Numbered from the stretch's first letter, positions 44,263-53,955 are shown. The stretch: 64,000 nucleotides of DNA from Streptomyces olivochromogenes (GCF_001514115.1 NZ_KQ948463.1:124001-188000); one strand, 5' to 3'. Notes: generated from the letters alone by a model not told the origin. A program made the numbers and translations.

Positions 44263-45309
44263 TCATCCCACCCTCACCTGGCGCTCGGGCACCAGATGCT
44301 GGGCGAGGAGTTCGTCGCGGACGAGGCCCGCGTAGACCGTGGCGCCGTGCACGGAGGTGTGGGTGTTGTCCCGCTTCTCGTTGTAGAGGTAGATCGCCTT
44401 GGAGCCCTCGACGCCCAGCGACTCGACCAGGGCCTTGGTCTTGGCCGTCAGGTCGATGAGGGGCACGTCCTCGGCGGCGGCGACCGAGCGGATGACGGCC
44501 GGGTGGTTCACACCGAGGCCGTTGACCAGCAGCGCGGTGTCGTTGTCCAGGGTGCCGTCCGCGTTGAACCAGCGGCGGACGACGGGGGTGACCAGGACCG
44601 GGTCGCCGCCCCGCGCGCGGACCCCGGCGACCAGGGTCTCCAGGTTCGCGCGGTACGTCGGCTCGTCGGTCGTCTTGTCGTTGTGCGCGAGCTGGATGAG
44701 GACCAGGTCGCGCTGCCGGATGAGCGGCTGGACGGTCGGGAAGAGCGCGGGGTTCTCGAGGTAGGTGACCGTGCTCTCCCCGGAGTCCGCGTAGTTGGCG
44801 ACCGAGACGCCCTTGCGGAGGTACTGGGGCAGCTGCTGGCCCCAGCCGGTGTAGGGGTCGCCTGGCTGGTCGCAGACCGTGGAGTCGCCGACCAGGAAGA
44901 TCTGGCGGGTGCGGGGGACGGCCGGGGTCACCCGGATGTCGGCCAGCGCGGGCGCGGAGCCGCCGAGGGCCAGGTCCAGGCCGGGGGTGCCGTCGGGGCC
45001 GGTCGGCTCGCCCTCGGGGGTGCGGACGTTCACCGTGAAGCTGCGGGTCACGGGCTTCCCGGCCGCCGTGGCGGTCTCGGGCAGCAGCGCGCGGCGCGTC
45101 TCACCGCTGACGCTCGTGCTCGCCGCCGCCTCCCCGCCGAGCCGTACGCGCACGTCGTACGTGCCCGGCGCGACGTCGAAGTGGCAGGCGGTCGCGGTGC
45201 AGTTGTCCAGGCCGAGGGCGCGGGGCCCTCCGTGCGCCTGCGCGGGTGTGACCGACAGCGCGGTGGCAGCGGCCACCGCGGCCACCCCGGCAGCGTTGAA
45301 ACGTCTCAT
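44263..45309 (-). CDS. Rhamnogalacturonan acetylesterase (SGNH hydrolase), secreted
   Basis: The 348-residue protein has a signal peptide (about 1-25), an N-terminal beta-domain, and an SGNH esterase domain: block I FLVGDSTVCDQ, Gly in NYADSGEST, Asn in QLAHND, and a C-terminal D-x-x-H-like HTSVHGA. It should remove acetyl groups from galacturonic acid in rhamnogalacturonan I. GGAGGAG precedes the ATG. It is divergent from the PL4 lyase, and the shared 189-bp gap holds operator-like palindromes. Confidence 0.88.
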   Translation of the reverse strand: MRRFNAAGVAAVAAATALSVTPAQAHGGPRALGLDNCTATACHFDVAPGTYDVRVRLGGEAAASTSVSGETRRALLPETATAAGKPVTRSFTVNVRTPEGEPTGPDGTPGLDLALGGSAPALADIRVTPAVPRTRQIFLVGDSTVCDQPGDPYTGWGQQLPQYLRKGVSVANYADSGESTVTYLENPALFPTVQPLIRQRDLVLIQLAHNDKTTDEPTYRANLETLVAGVRARGGDPVLVTPVVRRWFNADGTLDNDTALLVNGLGVNHPAVIRSVAAAEDVPLIDLTAKTKALVESLGVEGSKAIYLYNEKRDNTHTSVHGATVYAGLVRDELLAQHLVPERQVRVG

Positions 45310-45363
45310 TGCGGCTCCTCCAACAGGACGACAAGACCTGGCGGCAGGACCGTACCTCTACCC

Positions 45364-45446
45364 GCAAGCGCTTTCTAGTGCTCGGCGCGTTTTCACATGA
45401 TTGCCAACTCCCAGGCGGCGAAAGCCCTTTCGCGAAATCGATTCAA
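45364..45446. promoter_or_regulatory. Operator-like palindromes between acetylesterase and lyase genes
   Basis: GCAAGCGCTTTC (45364-45375) has the AGCGCT core of LacI-family sites and matches the site at 3344 in 11 of 12 bases. A second pair, TTTCGCGAAA (45428-45437) running into GAAATCGATTCAA, lies 53 bp upstream of the lyase start. They probably control both divergent genes. Confidence 0.5.
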
Positions 45447-45498
45447 CTGTCAGTCTTCCGGACACCCGCACACCCCCACCTCCGAAGGAGGCACCCCC

Positions 45499-47169
45499 AT
45501 GTCCGGATCCACCGGCAGATCCCTCGGACGCCGCACCTTCGTCCTCGGTACGACCGCGGCGGCCGTGAGCGCGACGGCCCTCACCCCGACGGCCGCCGCC
45601 GCTAGCTTCGGCTACACGGACGACGGCTCGAACTACGTCGTCGACACCGGCGCGAACCTGGTCTTCAAGGTCAGCAAGACCAACGGCGACCTGACCTCGC
45701 TCGTCTACCGCGGCACCGAGTACCAAGGCTACGGCGGCAAGAACTCGCACGTCGAGTCCGGCCTCGGCACCTCCACCGTGACCATCGCGCAGTCCGGTTC
45801 GACGATCCTCGTCTCCGTCGCGTACGGCACGCTCAAGCACTACTACGCGGCCCGCAGCGGCGAGAACAACGTCTATCTGTGGACCAACAAGGCCGACACC
45901 TCGGTCAGCGCCACCCGATACATCGTGCGCGTCAAGGCGGGCCTCTTCCTCAACGACGAGCCGGACTCCTACACGTACGCGCCCACCACCATCGAGTCCG
46001 CGGACGTCTTCGCGAAGTCCGACGGCCAGACCCGCTCCAAGCACTACTCGAAGCTCCGGGTCATCGACTACAGCTACATCGGCTGGACCACCGGAAGCGT
46101 CGGCCTGTGGATCGTGCGCAGCAACCACGAGAAGGCCTCCGGCGGCCCGTTCTACCGCTCCCTGCTGCGGCACCAGAGCGCGGACGGCGGCGGACTGTAC
46201 GAGATCCTGTACTACGGCGAGAACCAGACGGAGTCGGAGCGCTTCGGCCTCCAGGGTCCCTACGTCATCGCCTTCACGGACGGCGGCGCGCCCTCCTCCT
46301 CGCTGTACGCGGGGAACCTCACCACCTCCTGGGCGGACTCGCTCGGCATCTTTGGGTACACGGCCGCGAGCGGCCGGGGCCGGGTCGCGGGCGTAGGTAT
46401 CTCGGGGCGCGACACGGCGTACGCGTACACGGTCGGGCTCGCCAACTCGGCCGCGCAGTACTGGGGTTCGGCGCGGGCCTCGGACGGCTACTTCTCGATC
46501 ACGGGTGTGCTGCCGGGGTCGTACACCCTCACGGTCTTCAAGGGCGAACTCGCCGTGTACACGTCGTCGGTGACGGTCACGGCGGGCGGGACCACGACGC
46601 TGAACAGCATCGCGATCCCCTCCTCCAACGACCCGTCCAACGCGAGCGCGATCTGGCGGATCGGCACGTGGGACGGCACGCCGGGCGGGTTCAAGAACGC
46701 GGACCTGATGACGTACGCGCATCCGTCGGACGTCCGGGCCGCGTCCTGGACCGGCAACGTGGTCGTCGGCAGCGGCACCGAGACCTCGGCGTTCCCCTGC
46801 TATCTGTGGAAGGACGTCAACAGCGGCATCATCGTGTACTTCAAACTGACCGCCGCCCAGGCCGCCGCCGCGCACACCCTGCGCATCGGCGTGACCACGG
46901 CCTACGCGAACGGCCGCCCGCAGATCGTGGTCAACGACACCTGGACCTCGGCCGTCCCCTCGCCGCCCACCCAGCCGAGCACCCGGTCGCTGACCGTGGG
47001 CTCCTACCGGGGCAACAACTACACGTTCACCTACAGCGTTCCCGCGTCCGCCTGGCTGACGGACACCAGTGCGTACAACACGCTGAAGATCTACGTGGCG
47101 AGCGGCTCGGGGTCGACGTCCTTCCTCAGCGCAGGCACCTCCATCGACGCCGTCGACCTACTGACCTGA
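45499..47169 (+). CDS. Rhamnogalacturonan endolyase, PL4 family, Tat-exported
   Basis: The 556-residue protein cleaves the rhamnose-galacturonate backbone by beta-elimination. A twin-arginine signal (SLGRRTFVLGT) precedes the catalytic beta-sandwich (about 35-300, FKVSKTNGDLTSLVYRGTEYQ). A small fibronectin-like domain (about 310-385) and a C-terminal carbohydrate-binding jelly roll (385-556, IWRIGTWDGTPGGFKNADLM) follow, as in PL4 lyases. GAAGGAGG is 7-8 nt before ATG 45499. Confidence 0.92.
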   Translation: MSGSTGRSLGRRTFVLGTTAAAVSATALTPTAAAASFGYTDDGSNYVVDTGANLVFKVSKTNGDLTSLVYRGTEYQGYGGKNSHVESGLGTSTVTIAQSGSTILVSVAYGTLKHYYAARSGENNVYLWTNKADTSVSATRYIVRVKAGLFLNDEPDSYTYAPTTIESADVFAKSDGQTRSKHYSKLRVIDYSYIGWTTGSVGLWIVRSNHEKASGGPFYRSLLRHQSADGGGLYEILYYGENQTESERFGLQGPYVIAFTDGGAPSSSLYAGNLTTSWADSLGIFGYTAASGRGRVAGVGISGRDTAYAYTVGLANSAAQYWGSARASDGYFSITGVLPGSYTLTVFKGELAVYTSSVTVTAGGTTTLNSIAIPSSNDPSNASAIWRIGTWDGTPGGFKNADLMTYAHPSDVRAASWTGNVVVGSGTETSAFPCYLWKDVNSGIIVYFKLTAAQAAAAHTLRIGVTTAYANGRPQIVVNDTWTSAVPSPPTQPSTRSLTVGSYRGNNYTFTYSVPASAWLTDTSAYNTLKIYVASGSGSTSFLSAGTSIDAVDLLT

Positions 47170-47171
47170 CG

Positions 47172-48581
47172 TCATGTCCCGCGCGTCCACTGCTGGTTGG
47201 TTCCACCGTTGCAGGTATAGGTGATGATCGCGGCGGAGTTGGCGGTGGACGCGCCGGACACGTCCAGGCACTCACCGCTCGCCCGGGCCTTGACCAGCAC
47301 ATAGCTGCCGGACGTGGTCAGACTCCACTGCTGGGCGGTGGCGCCGGTGCAGTTCTCCTGGGTGACACTGGCGGAGTTCTCCTGGAGGCACAGGGAACTG
47401 CCCCGGCCCATGAGTTCGTAGTAGCCGGTGCCCAGGTCCTTGAACCACCACTTCTGGTTGGTGCCGCTGTTGCAGGTGTACTGGCTGATCGCGACGCCCT
47501 GCCACAGCGACTGGCTGGGGACGTCCGCGCACTTGGCGCTGGACCGGCCGACGAGGGTGTTGTACGTGGCGCTCGTCCCCGCGATCGTGCCGGCGGTGGT
47601 GTCGACCGAGACCTCCGGGTACCAGGACATGGACATCGAGGTGGAGGTCGGGAAGGTCAACGGCAGCCAGACGTAACGCGAGTCGTTGACGGTCCCGCCG
47701 AAGGAGTTGCCCCAGCGGTCGCCCATGTACAGGTACGAGGTGCCCGAAGTCCCCTGGACCGGAAGGACGTACGCGGTCTGCGAGTTGTACGTCGTCGAGT
47801 CGCCGACGTCGGTCATCGCGGTCCAGGGGCCGGCGAGGCCGGTCGCGGTGGCGTACTGCTGCTGGTTGGCGTTCCAGCCCGTGGCTGCCGAGGTCAGCAT
47901 GAAGTAGACGCCGCCCCGCTTGAACAGCGCCGGTGCCTCGCGGTGGCCGCCCACCCACGGGTTGGCGACCAGGCTGTCGATACCCGTGTAGTCGGGGTTG
48001 AGCTTGTAGATCTGCAGGTCGTAGTTCTCGCGGGCCGCCGACACCATGTAGCCGGTGCCGTCCGTGTCGACGAAGGTCGTGATGTCACGGGACATGTACT
48101 GGCCGAGCGGCTGGAAGCTGCTCTGGTAGGTGTAGTTCCCGTCGACCGTGTCCGAGACGGCGACGGCGGCGCGCGCCTCGCTGTAGTCGACGCCGTTCTC
48201 CTTGTGCATCCACATCACGAACTTGCCGGTGGACGCGTTGTAGATGACCTTCGGCCGCTCGATGTAGGCGGTGCCCAGCTCGGAGGCGCTGGACTGGGTC
48301 AGCACATGATTGCGGAACTCCCAGTTCTTCAGGTCGGTGGAGCGGTAGGCGTCCACGTACTTGAAGGTGTTGTCGGCGTTGCGGTCCTCGCCGAACCAGT
48401 AGTAGTAGCTGCCAACCTTGATCACCCCGCCGCCGTGCGCGTGCACGGCGTTGCCCGAAGTGTCGCTGAACTGCGTGCCGTTGGTGATGGTCTGGGCCGC
48501 CGCCTGGGCCGGTCCGGCGGTCGCCAGTGCCGCGGCGAGGGCACAGCACAGGGCGACAAGGATTGCGTACACACGTCTCAT
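47172..48581 (-). CDS. Secreted GH43 glycosidase with ricin-type lectin domain
   Basis: The 469-residue protein has a signal peptide (1-28), a five-bladed GH43 catalytic domain (about 30-325, AHGGGVIKVGSYYYWFGEDR, ERPKVIYN, GHREAPALFKRGG), and a C-terminal ricin B / CBM13 domain (about 335-469) with QxW repeats. The arrangement resembles exo-beta-1,3-galactanases that trim arabinogalactan side chains. Only 2 bp separate its stop from that of the convergent lyase gene. Confidence 0.9.
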   Translation of the reverse strand: MRRVYAILVALCCALAAALATAGPAQAAAQTITNGTQFSDTSGNAVHAHGGGVIKVGSYYYWFGEDRNADNTFKYVDAYRSTDLKNWEFRNHVLTQSSASELGTAYIERPKVIYNASTGKFVMWMHKENGVDYSEARAAVAVSDTVDGNYTYQSSFQPLGQYMSRDITTFVDTDGTGYMVSAARENYDLQIYKLNPDYTGIDSLVANPWVGGHREAPALFKRGGVYFMLTSAATGWNANQQQYATATGLAGPWTAMTDVGDSTTYNSQTAYVLPVQGTSGTSYLYMGDRWGNSFGGTVNDSRYVWLPLTFPTSTSMSMSWYPEVSVDTTAGTIAGTSATYNTLVGRSSAKCADVPSQSLWQGVAISQYTCNSGTNQKWWFKDLGTGYYELMGRGSSLCLQENSASVTQENCTGATAQQWSLTTSGSYVLVKARASGECLDVSGASTANSAAIITYTCNGGTNQQWTRGT

Positions 48582-48689
48582 CTGACGCCTCTCGGAGGGG
48601 GTTCGAGATTTCGTACGGCATCTGTCATTACGAACGCCGAAAAGGTAAGGGTGTGTTACGGGAAGGTCAACGGGTCGCGCGTGACAAAG

Positions 48690-50858
48690 ATGGATGCGAG
48701 ATTTCTGTTATCGCCGCCGTCCGCGTACGTCTCCGATGACGTGCGCAGCCATACCCACAAGACAGCAGCCGCCGTTGGCGCCCTCGCGACCGTCGCCTTC
48801 CTGGTCACCGCGCCTCCCTCTTTCGGCTCCGTTCGCGCGACGGCCTCGGCCGTCGGCGGCCGTGACGCCACCGCCGACGTCCTCGCGGACCGGGACGTCA
48901 CGCTCACCGGCGACACGGTGGTCACCGTGCCGTCCGGCACGACGACGTACGACGGGGTGTTCCGCGGCCGGGGCACCCTCACCGTACGCGGCGGCGGCAC
49001 GCTGATCCTCACCAAAGACAGCGACTTCACGCTCCCGGCGGCCCGGCAGCGGCAGAAGGTGACCACCCAGGGAGGCAACCACCCGTATACCACCGTGAGC
49101 AACCCGGACCCGCCCGCGATCACCGTCGAGCGGGGCGCCACCCTCCAGTACGGCACCGGCGGCGGCACCGGTCTGATCGGCCATTTCCCCTACAACACGC
49201 CCGGCTACCAGCTGAACCAGCTCAACGTGCGCGTCGACGGCACCCTGCGCCTCTCCCTCACCCGCACCTTCAACATCGGCACCATCAGCGGCTCGGGCCT
49301 GGTCACCCAGCCGCGCGACATGTGGGGCACCCTCGACCTGGCGGGCACCCACCCCTTCTCCGGAGTGATCGACAACGGCACCGGCATGGCGGTGGGCCGC
49401 CCCGAGTACCCGGTGGCGCTCCCGAACGCCCGCGCCATCCTCAACCAGGGCTCCTGGATCATCGACACCCCGCTTCACCAGACGATCACCCTGCGCCAGA
49501 ACTTCTACCAGCGCGCGTACGGCAGTGACGTCAACGTCCACTCGCGGCCCGGCAGCAAGGTCGTGCTCACCGGCCAGTACGGCTACAGCGACCAGGGCGG
49601 CGACACCGACCCGTCGTTGAGCGACCCGGACATCAACTGGCGCCCCATTGCTCATCAGTTGAACAAGCGCGGCACCAACATCGAGGGTGCGGACGTCCAG
49701 TGGGGCGACGGGACCACCCACAAGATCTTCATGCCGGGGACGAAGGACACCGTCTACATCAACCTGCACATGGCGAGCGGCGTCCGGTCCCGGCTGACCT
49801 TCGCCTACGACGGTCCCGTCACCCTGGGCGCGCCCATCGGCGGCGGCCGGTACCACGACACACTCGCCGCGCCCGGCGCCGGGGACGTCGTGATCAAGGG
49901 GACGCCCGGCAACGACGTCACCTTCGCGGCGGAGCAGCACTACGACGGGTCGACGACCATCGAGAAGGGCGCCGTGCTGCGGCTGGGCTCGGGCGCGCGG
50001 GGCGGTGACGGCTCGCTGATGACCGGCACCGAGCGCAGACGGATCGTCGACGACGGCACGCTGATCGTGCGGAACGCCGCAACTCCCCTGTCACTGTCCC
50101 GAATTGACGGCACCGGCGGACTCACCCAGTCGGGCGCCGCGACGACGACCCTGACGGGCGGCGAGGTGTCGTACACGGGCCCGACGACGATCACCAAGGG
50201 CACGCTCGCCCTCGCCTCCGGCGCCACGCTCGCGCACAGCAAGGCGATCCGGCTCACCTCGGCCGGTGCACGCCTGGACGTGCGGACGACGGGACTTCGG
50301 GTGTCCACGTCCCTCAGCGGCAAGGGCACGGTACGGGGCGCGGTCGTCAACGACGGCGAGGTCGCCGGCGCCCTCACGGTAACCGGCGACTACACGCAGG
50401 GCGCGAAGGGCACGCTGGTCCTGCGCGACAAGCCCCTGAAGGTGACGGGTGCGGTCCGGCTGGCCGGGGACCTCGATCTGCCGGCCGCCGCGACCGGCCC
50501 CGCCCGCGAGATCAGGGTGCTCGACCACACCGGCCGCGCCAGGACGACCGGCGCCTTCTCCGGCCTGCGCGAGGGCGCCTCGGTCGAGCTCGCCGACACC
50601 ACGTACCGGATCAGCTATCGCGGGGGCGACGGCAACGACGTCACCCTGAAGACCGTACCGAAGCACCGGACCTCGGCCCCGTCCCCCTCCGCGTCCGGCG
50701 CTCCGTCCGTGCGGAACTCCACCGCCGTCGGCGAGAGCGAGAACACGAGCTCGTGGTGGCCGCTGCTGCTCGCACCGCTGCTGGCCGCGCTCGCCGTGCC
50801 GGTGGTCCGGCGGGGCCGGTCACGGCGACGCGGCGGACGGCGGCACGCCTCCCGGTGA
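48690..50858 (+). CDS. Surface protein with autotransporter-associated beta-strand repeats and C-terminal anchor
   Basis: About 722 residues from ATG 48690; a GTG at 48741 directly before the signal-peptide-like RSHTHKTAAAVGALATVAFLVT may be the true start. The body is a beta-helix rich in GTLxVxGG-type turns, with strands such as GTGGLTQSGAATTTLTGG and YTGPTTITKGTLALASG that match the autotransporter-associated beta-strand repeat. The C-terminus has a Ser/Pro linker, one membrane helix (SSWWPLLLAPLLAALAVPVV) and an Arg-rich tail, without an LPxTG motif. There is no outer membrane barrel. It sits at the end of the pectin locus and may bind or cleave polysaccharide at the cell surface. Confidence 0.8.
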   Translation: MDARFLLSPPSAYVSDDVRSHTHKTAAAVGALATVAFLVTAPPSFGSVRATASAVGGRDATADVLADRDVTLTGDTVVTVPSGTTTYDGVFRGRGTLTVRGGGTLILTKDSDFTLPAARQRQKVTTQGGNHPYTTVSNPDPPAITVERGATLQYGTGGGTGLIGHFPYNTPGYQLNQLNVRVDGTLRLSLTRTFNIGTISGSGLVTQPRDMWGTLDLAGTHPFSGVIDNGTGMAVGRPEYPVALPNARAILNQGSWIIDTPLHQTITLRQNFYQRAYGSDVNVHSRPGSKVVLTGQYGYSDQGGDTDPSLSDPDINWRPIAHQLNKRGTNIEGADVQWGDGTTHKIFMPGTKDTVYINLHMASGVRSRLTFAYDGPVTLGAPIGGGRYHDTLAAPGAGDVVIKGTPGNDVTFAAEQHYDGSTTIEKGAVLRLGSGARGGDGSLMTGTERRRIVDDGTLIVRNAATPLSLSRIDGTGGLTQSGAATTTLTGGEVSYTGPTTITKGTLALASGATLAHSKAIRLTSAGARLDVRTTGLRVSTSLSGKGTVRGAVVNDGEVAGALTVTGDYTQGAKGTLVLRDKPLKVTGAVRLAGDLDLPAAATGPAREIRVLDHTGRARTTGAFSGLREGASVELADTTYRISYRGGDGNDVTLKTVPKHRTSAPSPSASGAPSVRNSTAVGESENTSSWWPLLLAPLLAALAVPVVRRGRSRRRGGRRHASR

Positions 50859-50878
50859 GTCATGGGGGGACGAGTGGG

Positions 50879-52678
50879 TCATGGGCGGGCGACGGTCACC
50901 CCGCGTTCCGCGAGCGCCGTCATGACGGGGTCGGGATCTCCTTGGTACTCGCGATACCACATGCGGTAGGGCATGGTGACGTGCTTCAGGGACGGCAGGT
51001 CGAGCAGGGGGCGGCAGTCCTCCAGGTCGCGGCAGTGGCCCAGGTTGATCTTCGTGAGTTCGGACAGTCCCGTCAGCGCGCCGAGGTCCCGCAGCTCGGA
51101 CAGGCCCCGGACGTCGAGTTCGCGGAGGCTCGTGTGGCCGGCCAGGCGGGACACGTCCTTCCATTCCAGGCCGGACAGGCAGAGCGTCTCGATTCCCCCG
51201 GCGGGTATGCCCTGCGCCAGGGGGCAGCTGATCAGACTCAGACTCCGCAGGCCGGGGCACTCCTCCAGGGCACGCAGCGAGTCCAGGACGGGGTTGCGGG
51301 AGAAGACCACCTCGCGCAGCGGGGAGCCCGCCAGGCCGTCGCCGTCCGTGAGCAGGGGGCAGTCCAGGACGGTCAGCTTGCTCAGCGCGGGCAGGCCGCC
51401 GAGACCGTCGAGGTCGGTCAGGGACGGACAGTCCTGGACCCAGAGGGTGCTCAGCGCCGTCAGGCCGGAGAGTTCTCCGAAGGTGCGCAGGTTGCGGCAA
51501 CGGATGACCGACAGGTCAGCCAGTCGGTCGTGGCCCACGAGGCCGAGTGGGGACAGATCGCGGAGCTGGTCCAGCCCGGTCATGGAGAGCCTTTCCAGCA
51601 ACGGAAGGGCACCGAGCGCGGAGAAGTCCCGCAGGGACGGGCAGTCGAGGACGCCGACCGATTTCAGGAGGCGCAGTGACGCGACGTCCCGCAGGGAGGT
51701 GAGCCGTTCACTCCCCCGGACATACAGGCGGGTGAGGTTCGTCAGTGTCGACAGTCCGCTCAGGTCGGCCAGTTCGGGGCACCCGTGGATGCCGACCTTG
51801 GTCAAGCGGGGATGGACCCCGAATCCGTCGACGCTCTTCAGGCGGGGACATTCGTCGAGGGTCAGCTCGGTGAGGTCGGACAGCGCGTCGATGCCCCGCA
51901 GGTCGCGGAGTTGGCCGCAGCTGCGCAGGTCGAGGTGGGTGACGGCGGGCACGTCGCGCAGGCGGCTCAGGTCGCGGATGCCGGTCCAGCCGAGGTCGAG
52001 GTGGGTGAGCCGGCGCAGCCCGGACAGCTGACCGGCGTCCTTGAAGGCCCGGCAGCCGCGCAGCGTCAGGGTCTCCAGGGCGGGGAAGGCCGCTCCGAAG
52101 CCGGGTGTGGCACGCACCTTGGTCATGCTCAGGTCCAGCTCGCGCAGCCTGCCCAGGGCCAGCAGCGGGGTCGTGTCCGCGACGGCCCGGCAGCGGTGCA
52201 GATTGAGCCGGGTCAGCTCGGCGAGGCCGCCGAGGGGGGTGAGGTCCTCGATGCCCGCGCACCCGTTGAGATCGAGATCCCTCAGCTCGCCGAGTGCGCC
52301 GACCTCGGTGAGGTCCGTGATCTCCTTGAGGCGGTCGAGGTGGAGGCCGCGGAGCATGGTGAGGTGCCGCAGCCCCCGGAGCGAGGCGGTGCGCCGCAGC
52401 CGCAGCTCGGTGCGGCCCTCGCGGCGGAAGGCCGGGGCGAGCAGGGCCTCGCAGAAGCCGTCGGGGTCGGCGGCCGTCGGCCACAGCCGTAACAGCAGCT
52501 CCGAGGGGTAGTCGGCGATCCGGGCGAAGCGGACGGCCAGGTCGAGCGCCTCCCCGTCGTCGGCGAGCGTGACGAGTTCCCGGACGGCCTTGCGGGCCTG
52601 GGCCGGTTTGGCGCTCTCCAAGAGGGCGCGCAGCGAGTCGAGTCGGGGTGCGGCGCCGTCGCCGTGGTCCGAAGTCAT
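50879..52678 (-). CDS. Leucine-rich repeat protein
   Basis: The 599-residue soluble protein has a helical N-terminal part (1-90), then about 20 LRR units of the form LxxLxLxxCxxLxDLxxLxxL. No signal peptide is seen, so it is probably cytoplasmic. ATG 52678 is used; a TTG at 52729 would overlap the upstream gene's stop (TTGA) and allow coupling. It lies directly downstream of a kinase-fold protein, suggesting a joint function such as scaffold and sensor, which is inference. Confidence 0.85.
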   Translation of the reverse strand: MTSDHGDGAAPRLDSLRALLESAKPAQARKAVRELVTLADDGEALDLAVRFARIADYPSELLLRLWPTAADPDGFCEALLAPAFRREGRTELRLRRTASLRGLRHLTMLRGLHLDRLKEITDLTEVGALGELRDLDLNGCAGIEDLTPLGGLAELTRLNLHRCRAVADTTPLLALGRLRELDLSMTKVRATPGFGAAFPALETLTLRGCRAFKDAGQLSGLRRLTHLDLGWTGIRDLSRLRDVPAVTHLDLRSCGQLRDLRGIDALSDLTELTLDECPRLKSVDGFGVHPRLTKVGIHGCPELADLSGLSTLTNLTRLYVRGSERLTSLRDVASLRLLKSVGVLDCPSLRDFSALGALPLLERLSMTGLDQLRDLSPLGLVGHDRLADLSVIRCRNLRTFGELSGLTALSTLWVQDCPSLTDLDGLGGLPALSKLTVLDCPLLTDGDGLAGSPLREVVFSRNPVLDSLRALEECPGLRSLSLISCPLAQGIPAGGIETLCLSGLEWKDVSRLAGHTSLRELDVRGLSELRDLGALTGLSELTKINLGHCRDLEDCRPLLDLPSLKHVTMPYRMWYREYQGDPDPVMTALAERGVTVARP

Positions 52679-52725
52679 GAACGGGACTGTAGGGGCAGGG
52701 TCCGACAACGCCCCCGCCCCCTTCG

Positions 52726-53955
52726 TCAACGGCCGGTCGGTGCCGGTGGGAAGCCCAGGAGCGGGGCGAGTTCACGCGCCTCGGCCGCCCAGCCGGCGAG
52801 GAAGACGAAGGCCGACCCCCGCTCCCGGTAACGCCGTTCGGCGGCCACCTCCCTCTTGCCGCCGTAGTCGAGCTGCCGCGCCTCGCCGGCGCGGGCGAGC
52901 ATCAGGGGCGCGAGCCAGTCGTACTTCACCGCCGAGGCGCACATGCCCAGGCGTACGAGGCGTTCGTCGCCGCGCCAGCCGCTCTCGCGCAGCCCGTGCA
53001 CATGGGCCCCGTACGCGGCCGCCGCCAGCTCGGGCAGTCGGGCCGCGGGCAGGAACAGGTCCCAGACGGTGTCGGGGATGTAGTTGCCGAGATCCTCGCC
53101 GAGCGCGCCGTCCCCGGCGAACGCCCAGTCGATGAGCGCGCTGTCCGGTCCGTGGGACACGACGCTGGCGGGCCACTGGTCGAGGTGGCTGAAGACGCGC
53201 GGCAGGGACTCCATGATCCCGAGGAACCACTCCCGGTCCTGCCTCAGCCGTACCATCGCCTCCCGCACCCCGGCCGGGAAGTGGTCGCGCACCAGCGGAT
53301 GCCGCCACGCCGCGTCGTCGTCCAGCAGTTCCTGGCCGACGGTCCGCGCGGAGATGTAGTCACGGAGGAAGCGACGGGAGAGCCAGGGCCGGTCCCAGCC
53401 GGGGGCGGCGCCGTGGGTGCCGTGGATGCCGTCGGCGCCGTGGGTGTCATCCGCGCCGTGGGTGCCGTGCGCGCTGTCGGCGCCCTGTGTGAGCGCCGCT
53501 CCGTGCGCGGCGCCCAGGCGCCGCGCGTGCTCGGCGTGGCGGGCGATCGACCACGTTCTGCCGGACTCCCCCGGCACGTCCTCCAGCCACAGCGCGACGT
53601 CGCCGTCCGGGCGGTCGACGGAGGCGAGCAGCCGGGGGGCGGTGATGCCCCACGGCTGCCAGCTCCGGGCGAGCCCGGACTCGTACACATGGGCCTCGCG
53701 GCGCCAGAAGTTCCAGTGCCTGGGGTCGTCGGACGCGTCCCAGGAGCCGCCGGTGCCCTTGCCCCGGGTGAGCACCTTCAGGACGACGGAACGATCACCG
53801 GCCGTGACACGCCACACACCGCCGGTGACGCCGTTCTTGAGGTTGTGGACGAGTGGTTCGAAAACGGCCCGATCCGCCGGGGTCCCGAGGATCTCCCGCA
53901 CTTCGACGCGGAGGATCTCACCACCTTCGGCGTCGAGTTGATCGACTTCACGCAT
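52726..53955 (-). CDS. Aminoglycoside-phosphotransferase-fold protein with altered catalytic loop
   Basis: The 409-residue protein has an APH-type fold: VVLKVLTRGKG for the nucleotide lysine, a catalytic-loop region VFSHLDQWPASVV, and ALIDWAFAGDGALGEDLGN for the metal Asp. The loop fits H-x-D but the usual Asn five residues on is Ser, so activity may be changed. An imperfect HGxHGAD repeat (about 163-182) lies in a loop. The start is ATG 53955. It is upstream of, and possibly coupled to, the LRR gene. Confidence 0.8.
   Translation of the reverse strand: MREVDQLDAEGGEILRVEVREILGTPADRAVFEPLVHNLKNGVTGGVWRVTAGDRSVVLKVLTRGKGTGGSWDASDDPRHWNFWRREAHVYESGLARSWQPWGITAPRLLASVDRPDGDVALWLEDVPGESGRTWSIARHAEHARRLGAAHGAALTQGADSAHGTHGADDTHGADGIHGTHGAAPGWDRPWLSRRFLRDYISARTVGQELLDDDAAWRHPLVRDHFPAGVREAMVRLRQDREWFLGIMESLPRVFSHLDQWPASVVSHGPDSALIDWAFAGDGALGEDLGNYIPDTVWDLFLPAARLPELAAAAYGAHVHGLRESGWRGDERLVRLGMCASAVKYDWLAPLMLARAGEARQLDYGGKREVAAERRYRERGSAFVFLAGWAAEARELAPLLGFPPAPTGR

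Noticed and set aside
45879..48689. Plus-strand frame extending the surface beta-helix protein far upstream
   Set aside because: It runs out of frame through the PL4 gene and antisense to the GH43 gene; coding character begins at the signal peptide near 48690-48741.
50641..50858. Sortase sorting signal at the C-terminus of the beta-helix protein
   Set aside because: A membrane helix and basic tail are present but no LPxTG or LAxTG motif precedes them.
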